Origin: Prosthecobacter debontii
GTDB lineage: Bacteria > Verrucomicrobiota > Verrucomicrobiia > Verrucomicrobiales > Verrucomicrobiaceae
Assembly: GCA_945869675.1 (NCBI GenBank)
Contig: CAMBPS010000031.1
Span: 1 to 37,472, forward strand
Direction: 5' to 3'
DNA length: 37,472 nt
Positions 32,594 through 37,472 of the stretch are shown here, piece by piece. A model generated the notes under the pieces. The model had not been told where the DNA came from and did no database searches. It saw nothing but the letters and a program-made list of their open reading frames with translations. The position numbers were made by a program, and so were the translations under genes. Within the stretch, counting starts at the first letter, position 1; each line of letters starts with the position of its first letter.

Positions 32594-34657
32594 CTAGGTC
32601 AGCATCCCGAGCTGCCAGAGAATAAAGGTCGCTTCCTCGGCATGTTCGCGCAGGCGGTGGAAGCGGCCGGATTTGCCGCCGTGGCCGGCACCCATGTTGG
32701 TCTTCAGTAAGACAAGGTTAGCGTCTGTTTTCAGGGCGCGGAGTTTGGCCACCATCTTGGCAGGCTCCCAGTAGGTCACACGGGGATCATTCAGACCGCC
32801 GGTAAAAAGCATAGGCGGGTAGGCCTTGGCCTGGATGTTGTCATACGGACTGTAGCTGCGGATGCAGTCAAAGGCGGCCTTGTTCGTGATAGGGTTTCCC
32901 CACTCCGGCCACTCGCCAGGCGTTAGCGGCAGGGACTCGTCCAGCATGGTGTTGAGCACATCCACAAAAGGCACATGGGCGACCAGTGCACCAAACAACT
33001 CCGGCGCTTGATTGGCCACGGCTCCCATAAGCTCGCCACCGGCGGATCGGCCCGAGGCGGTGACGCGGCCCTGGGCCACATAACCTTGGGCAATCAGGCC
33101 TTTGGCCACATCGACAAAGTCGTTGAACGTGTTTTCACGCTTCATGACTTTGCCATCCAGATACCATTGATAGCCCAGATCATCGCCACCGCGAATGTGC
33201 GCGATCGCATAGGCAAAACCGCGATCCACCAGCGAAAGGCGATCAGCGCTGAATCCAGGAGGCATGGCGATGCCATAGGCACCGTAGCCATACAAGTGCA
33301 GGGGGCGGCTGCCATCCTTGGGGAATCCCTTTTGGCAGAGGATGGAAACCGGCACCTGCACGCCGTCCCGCGCCGTGATCATGAGCCGCTCCGTCTCATA
33401 CTGACTGGCGTCATAACCTGAGGGAATCTCCTGCACTTTCAGCACTTCCAGCCGCTTGTCAGCAAGATGGAAATCATAGACCGTTTCTGGCGTGACCATG
33501 GATTCATAATCCAGGCGCAGTTTCGTGATGGCATACTCAGGATTGTCGCCTAGTCCGGCCTCATAGCTGGCTTCTGGGAAGACGATCTTCTCCGCCTTGC
33601 TCGGATCCGCGTAGTCGCGCAGCTCGATCTGGTCCAGCCCATCCACGCGGCCTTCCGTGACATAGAAGTCCTGAAATAACGCTAAGTCCGTGAGGTAATG
33701 CCGGTCGGATCCAGGAATCAGCACCGTCCAGGCATCCGGCTGATCCAGACTGGCCGTGGCGATACGAAAGTTCACATGATCGTCATTGGTGAGGATGTAG
33801 ATCACTCCATCACGCACATCCACCGAGTAATTCCGCCCGACTTTCCTGGGACTGATGAGGATCGGCTCAGCGGTCGGATCATGGGCTGGCAGCAGGCGGA
33901 TTTCACTCGTCACCTGATCACCGGTTTCGATGATGATCCAGTCGTCCTGGGCGCTGAGATTGACATCCACGCTAAAGCCAATATCGGCCTCGTGATAGAG
34001 CCGAGTGGCCTTTTGGGGATCAGTGCCGAGCCGATGGTAGAACAGTTGATCCGTGCGCCAGTTTTCATTGGCAAGACCATAGACCAGCCCCGCGCTATCG
34101 GCAGACCAGACCAGATTGGAAAGCACGCCTTCAATGACATCGGGCAAGTCTTCACCGGACTCAAGATCCCTGAAATGGACGGAAAAGCGCTCCGAGCCAT
34201 CGTCATCCAAAGCATAGGCCATGAGTCGGCCGTCCGGGCTGATGATCAGTTCATCTAGAGTGAAATAGTCTTTGTCCGCCGCCAGCGAGGTTTCATCCAG
34301 CATGAGCTGCTCGGCCCCCCCAGCCACCGGCTTCCGGTAATGCTGCCGATACTGCGCGCCCGGGGCAAACCTTGACCAATAGATCCAGTCGCCATCCTTT
34401 TGGGGCACCGAGCAATCGTCCTCTTTGAGGCGGCTCTTCATTTCCTTGAAGATCTTATCCACCCAGGGCTTTTGCGCCGCCATCTGCGCCTCAAAGTAGC
34501 GATTCTCCGCCTTTAAATAACCCAGCACCTCCTTGTCACTAATCTTGGGATACTTCGGGTCCTTCAGCCAATGCCAAGGATCGTCTAGCACCACTCCATG
34601 ATGGCTGGAAGAATGCGGGCGTGGTTCGGCAATCGGTGGTTGAATGGCATCTTTCAT
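32594..34657 (-). CDS. S9A prolyl-oligopeptidase family serine peptidase, oligopeptidase B-like
   Basis: The product has 687 residues, the usual length of oligopeptidase B. The N-terminus (HHGVVLDDPWHWLKD) leads into a beta-propeller (about 80-400). The catalytic domain has HLYGYGAYGIAMPPGFS, AIAHIRGGDDLGYQWYLDGK, nucleophile Ser538 in ASGRSAGGELMG, Asp624 in TGGLNDPRVTYWEP, and His659 in GAGHGGKSGRFH. These enzymes cut short peptides, in oligopeptidase B after basic residues. The HIRGG segment and catalytic region fit OpB better than prolyl oligopeptidase. No signal peptide is seen, so it is likely cytoplasmic. Its stop lies 142 bp upstream of the TPR operon. Confidence 0.9.
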   Translation of the reverse strand: MKDAIQPPIAEPRPHSSSHHGVVLDDPWHWLKDPKYPKISDKEVLGYLKAENRYFEAQMAAQKPWVDKIFKEMKSRLKEDDCSVPQKDGDWIYWSRFAPGAQYRQHYRKPVAGGAEQLMLDETSLAADKDYFTLDELIISPDGRLMAYALDDDGSERFSVHFRDLESGEDLPDVIEGVLSNLVWSADSAGLVYGLANENWRTDQLFYHRLGTDPQKATRLYHEADIGFSVDVNLSAQDDWIIIETGDQVTSEIRLLPAHDPTAEPILISPRKVGRNYSVDVRDGVIYILTNDDHVNFRIATASLDQPDAWTVLIPGSDRHYLTDLALFQDFYVTEGRVDGLDQIELRDYADPSKAEKIVFPEASYEAGLGDNPEYAITKLRLDYESMVTPETVYDFHLADKRLEVLKVQEIPSGYDASQYETERLMITARDGVQVPVSILCQKGFPKDGSRPLHLYGYGAYGIAMPPGFSADRLSLVDRGFAYAIAHIRGGDDLGYQWYLDGKVMKRENTFNDFVDVAKGLIAQGYVAQGRVTASGRSAGGELMGAVANQAPELFGALVAHVPFVDVLNTMLDESLPLTPGEWPEWGNPITNKAAFDCIRSYSPYDNIQAKAYPPMLFTGGLNDPRVTYWEPAKMVAKLRALKTDANLVLLKTNMGAGHGGKSGRFHRLREHAEEATFILWQLGMLT

Positions 34658-34890
34658 CGGAGAACAAGGCTAGTCTGACTTGGCAGTCTGCATGCTTGTC
34701 GCAAAGAGTCCCAGAATGAAACAAAATGTGAGAATGATTTCATCCGGCTGAGATGTTAAGCGGACAGAAAAAAGAATCGGGAAATATCCCGAAATCGGAA
34801 GTGAATTCTGTGCTAAGCGGCATTAGCCGAATCCTTCCGACTTTTCGATCATCGGCCTTGAGGGATTCGTTTGAGTCACTAGTTTGTCGG

Positions 34891-35682
34891 ATGATGGCGG
34901 CACGCGTTCTCTTCTTTTTAATGACTTCTCAACTCATGGCTCTGGAGATTGTGGCGCATCGTGGGGCTTCGGTGCGGGCACCTGAAAATACGGTGGCAGC
35001 TTTTCGTTTGGCCTGGGAGCTGGAGACGGATGCTTGTGAGCTGGATCTGCATTTGACCGCTGATGGCGAGATCGCGGTGCTTCATGATAAGGACACTCAC
35101 CGAACAGCGGCGATCCAAAAAATTGTGGCGGAGACTGCGATGGTCGATCTGAAGAAGTTGGATGTCGGTGCCTGGAAAGACGGCATGTATAGCGGTGAAC
35201 CGATCCCGACGCTGATGGAGGCTCTAGCGACGCTGCCTGAGGGCAAGCAGCGCTTTTTCCTGGAGATCAAATGCGGGCCGGAAGTGGTGCCTGTTTTAGC
35301 ACAGCAATTGCAAAGCTGGAAACCACGCGCAGCCCAGCTCTGCATCATCGCCTTTAATCGTGCGGTGGCTCAAGCAGCCAAGAAGGCGCTACCTTGGATG
35401 AAGGTGTATCGTTTATCGTCCGAAACTACGAAGACGAAACAGCCTGTGGATCTCAAGGCTTTGATTGCCGATACGCTGGCAGATGGGTTGGATGGCCTGG
35501 ATCTCAGTCAAGATTTCCCCTTGGAGGAGGCCAGCGTGAAAGCCATCCGCGCAGCAGGGCTGGAGCTCTATGTGTGGACGGTGAATCGCCCCGAAGTTGC
35601 TCGTCGGATGATCCAGTTAGGCGTGGATGGCGTCACCACGGATGATCCGGTGATGCTGCGTCGAGTGCTGGAGACAAAGTAA
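34891..35682 (+). CDS. Glycerophosphodiester phosphodiesterase, probably exported
   Basis: The product has 263 residues from the ATG at 34891. The frame is open from 34753, but only this start (or 34894) gives a signal-like N-terminus (MMAARVLFFLMTSQLMALE). Family motifs are VAHRGASVRAPENTVAAFRLAWE with the catalytic His-Arg and PENT, CELDLHLTADGEIAVLHDKDTHR with the Glu-Asp metal ligands and second His, FLEIKCGP, and VWTVNRPEVARRMIQLGVDGVTTDDP at the end. It hydrolyses glycerophosphodiesters to glycerol-3-phosphate and an alcohol, for lipid turnover or phosphate scavenging. No transporter gene is beside it. Confidence 0.9.
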   Translation: MMAARVLFFLMTSQLMALEIVAHRGASVRAPENTVAAFRLAWELETDACELDLHLTADGEIAVLHDKDTHRTAAIQKIVAETAMVDLKKLDVGAWKDGMYSGEPIPTLMEALATLPEGKQRFFLEIKCGPEVVPVLAQQLQSWKPRAAQLCIIAFNRAVAQAAKKALPWMKVYRLSSETTKTKQPVDLKALIADTLADGLDGLDLSQDFPLEEASVKAIRAAGLELYVWTVNRPEVARRMIQLGVDGVTTDDPVMLRRVLETK

Positions 35683-35723
35683 AACGTCCCGACTAACTTG
35701 CCCTAGAGTTACGCGATGTTTCG

Positions 35724-35845
35724 CCCGCCATGGATGATATGAGACTGTTCGTGATTCGAGTTTCTAATCACAAGATTAACAGGAAAACAGGATTCACAGG
35801 AATGGGTTCTGACCTGTAAATCCTGTCTTTCTGTTTTCCTGTAAA
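35724..35845. repeat. Dispersed hairpin repeat, copy 2
   Basis: This is the same element as 16721-16852. It can form a long hairpin. ACAGGAAAACAG (35779-35790) pairs perfectly with CTGTTTTCCTGT (35831-35842). Inside, GATTCACAGG (35791-35800) pairs with CCTGTAAATC (35813-35822) at 9 of 10 positions, leaving an internal bulge at 35823-35830. It lies between a + gene and a - gene that converge, a common place for such elements. It contains no gene. Confidence 0.75.
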
Positions 35846-36103
35846 ATGGAGTCTCCAGTTGCTTTGTTGTCTTCGACTTATAAGGCCAAAGTTACTCTTC
35901 GTTGCACATCCCACGCCCCGTGGATTGTCTGCTAGATTCAGGAATGGCTGACCGCCGATTTGCATCCGTCATTGATTCCAAAAGGCTTTTCGCCTCTCGG
36001 GCGGTGTCACCCAAGACACAGCCGCTTCGAGTCGAAGAAGCCTTGTGAAACCAAGCCCTGGCACAACTCAACGACTTTCCATTCTCGGATCTAGGTAAAA
36101 CGC
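35846..36103. other. Intergenic region, no gene recognised
   Basis: Together with the repeat this makes a 421-bp gene-free gap between the glycerophosphodiesterase and phosphofructokinase genes. The one open frame (35768-35965, minus) runs through the repeat and shows no protein-like character. No clear terminator for either convergent gene was found. Confidence 0.5.
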
Positions 36104-37393
36104 CTACTCCCAGCGCGATGGCTGTCCGGTACTTTCCAGGACGGCGTGCCAGAGCTCGCCTTTAGAGTCCACTTTCCGGCGGCCATGGGTGACCATTTCA
36201 AGCGGCAGATGCACAAAGGCATTGTGCCAGCGACCGACGAGCATGTGGGTTTTTCCTGCCATGGCAGCGTGGACCACGGCTTGGGCTAGGCGGCTGCAAT
36301 AGACATTGTCCTGCGGATTGGCAGGCACGCTGCGGACGATGTAGCTGGGGTCGATGTATTTCAGATTGACCTCCATGCGGCGGGACTTGAAGAAGCTGTT
36401 GATCTGATCTTTGAGAAACAGACCGATGTCGCCATAGCGCGCATTGCCGCTGGCATCGGTGCTGCCATCACTCTGTAGGAGGTTTTGACCGGCGCCTTCT
36501 GCCACGACGATGACGGCTTGACCGCGTTTGGCCAAACGATAACGCAAGGATTCCAGCAGCCCTAGCGGGCCTTCCAGGGCGAAGGGCACCTCAGGAATGA
36601 GCACGTAGTCCACATTGCTACCAGCCAGGGCGGCAAAGCAGGCGATGAAGCCGCTGTCACGCCCCATAAGCTTCAGCAGGCCGACGCCATTGACGGCTCC
36701 GCAAGCCTCGGTGTAAGCGCATTTAACCGCGTTCACGGCCTCGGCAAAAGCTGTTTCGAACCCGAAACATTTGTCGAGGTACATGATGTCGTTATCGATT
36801 GTCTTGGGAATTCCGACCACCGCCTTACTGAGTCCGCGCCTGGTGACTTCATCCGCAATCGCTGCTGCACCGCGCAGGCTGCCGTCTCCGCCGATCACGA
36901 AGAGAATGTCCACTCCCATGTCTTCCAGGGTGTCCACCATTTCACCGATCGGTTGCTGTCCGCGGGAGCTGCCAAGAATGGTGCCGCCAAAGTTATGGAT
37001 CTGCGCCACCGATTCAGGACGCAAAATGAGGGGCGTGTGGCCGTAGCGCTGAACGAGGCCCTCGTAGCCGTAGCGGAAGCCGTACACTTTGGTCACGCCG
37101 TATTGACGGTGACATTGATTGACGATGCCGCGAATGATGTCGTTGAGACCCGGGCAAAGTCCACCACAGGTGACAATGCCGACGGTGGTCTTGGCGGGAT
37201 CAAAGAAGATGTGTTCGCGCGGTCCCGCTTCCTCAAAGGTGAAGGCCTCCGACTCGGTGCTGAGTCCTTCGACCGTGTTGGTGTACAGGATGCGGTCCGC
37301 ATCCGTTTTGAAGGGCACTTCAACGGTACCAATCTGATGGAGTGGGGAGGGGAACTGACAGGGACCTAAATTAGCAATGGAGACATTCTGCAT
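36104..37393 (-). CDS. 6-phosphofructokinase, long form, probably ATP-dependent
   Basis: The product has 429 residues, about 110 longer than E. coli PfkA because of an N-terminal extension of ~70 residues before VGIVTCGGLCPGLND. It phosphorylates fructose-6-phosphate to fructose-1,6-bisphosphate in glycolysis. Key motifs are IGGDGSLRGA (168-175), where Gly171 rather than Asp is the usual mark of ATP over pyrophosphate, and PKTIDNDI (196-203), where Lys197 is the residue usually found in pyrophosphate enzymes. MGRDSGFIA follows. The mixture is like the group that includes trypanosomal and plant-like long enzymes, which use ATP. Donor choice is therefore likely ATP but not certain. Confidence 0.9.
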   Translation of the reverse strand: MQNVSIANLGPCQFPSPLHQIGTVEVPFKTDADRILYTNTVEGLSTESEAFTFEEAGPREHIFFDPAKTTVGIVTCGGLCPGLNDIIRGIVNQCHRQYGVTKVYGFRYGYEGLVQRYGHTPLILRPESVAQIHNFGGTILGSSRGQQPIGEMVDTLEDMGVDILFVIGGDGSLRGAAAIADEVTRRGLSKAVVGIPKTIDNDIMYLDKCFGFETAFAEAVNAVKCAYTEACGAVNGVGLLKLMGRDSGFIACFAALAGSNVDYVLIPEVPFALEGPLGLLESLRYRLAKRGQAVIVVAEGAGQNLLQSDGSTDASGNARYGDIGLFLKDQINSFFKSRRMEVNLKYIDPSYIVRSVPANPQDNVYCSRLAQAVVHAAMAGKTHMLVGRWHNAFVHLPLEMVTHGRRKVDSKGELWHAVLESTGQPSRWE

Positions 37394-37472
37394 ACAGCAC
37401 TTCTTTCTGTAGCAGAAGAGGTGCCACCTGAAAGTGGCATGATGAATTATCGCGACTTTGTCATGTTTCGAT

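Noticed and set aside
33698..34258. 186-residue open frame on the plus strand opposite the S9A peptidase
   Set aside because: It is antisense to the propeller region of a well-conserved enzyme and has no recognisable domain.
1..37472. tRNA, rRNA, CRISPR arrays, insertion sequences
   Set aside because: I looked for cloverleaf-like arms, regularly spaced repeats and transposase motifs and saw none. Short or unusual RNA genes could be missed by eye.

Overview
The window looks like chromosomal DNA of a free-living heterotrophic Gram-negative bacterium, most likely from the Verrucomicrobia (Verrucomicrobiaceae, Prosthecobacter/Verrucomicrobium-like). This is inferred, not computed. It rests on the mix of families: a DUF5069 protein, a GH-like/GT2 fusion, secreted sialate O-acetylesterase and esterases, an ExbB/ExbD operon with long TPR proteins, a long-form phosphofructokinase and a Kinase-PolyVal remnant. 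Most genes also lack an obvious Shine-Dalgarno sequence. No rRNA, tRNA, CRISPR array, transposase or integrase was seen.

Layout. 1-6300: a truncated secreted M16 peptidase, a secreted alpha/beta-hydrolase, a secreted C39-like cysteine peptidase, and a creatininase-family/MFS pair. 6577-7695: nuoB-nuoC, two complex I subunits without nuoA beside them. 8000-8862: a decayed polyvalent-type kinase gene. 8974-13784: sialate O-acetylesterase, a YebC-type regulator and a 799-residue glycosidase-like/glycosyltransferase fusion. 13937-16652: a housekeeping operon, prs-rplY-pth-rpsF, closed by a strong terminator. 16721-18139: an accessory island with a dispersed hairpin repeat and three small ORFs on the + strand laid out like integron gene cassettes. 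One well-formed attC-like site separates the first two, and half a site precedes the third, whose product resembles Imm17. 18439-19807: rpsB-tsf with a long leader and a terminator. 19876-23560: NrdR, a HIT protein, an anti-sigma-like membrane protein, a rhomboid-like protein without its catalytic motif, a GT2 and a DUF5069 protein. 23746-25651: aguB-aguA, for agmatine to putrescine. 25835-32451: a tightly packed six-gene operon (TPR, TPR, ExbB, ExbD, ExbD, TonB-like VWA protein). 32594-37393: an S9A oligopeptidase, a glycerophosphodiesterase, a second copy of the hairpin repeat, and a phosphofructokinase.

Best candidates for something not well described are two. The first is the ExbB/ExbD/ExbD operon. 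Its last gene encodes a von Willebrand A protein whose single membrane helix carries the TonB-type S-x3-H motif, which suggests a proton-motive-force-driven envelope machine with a VWA effector in place of TonB or TolA. The second is the integrase-less cassette block at 17082-18139, wedged between ribosomal protein operons.
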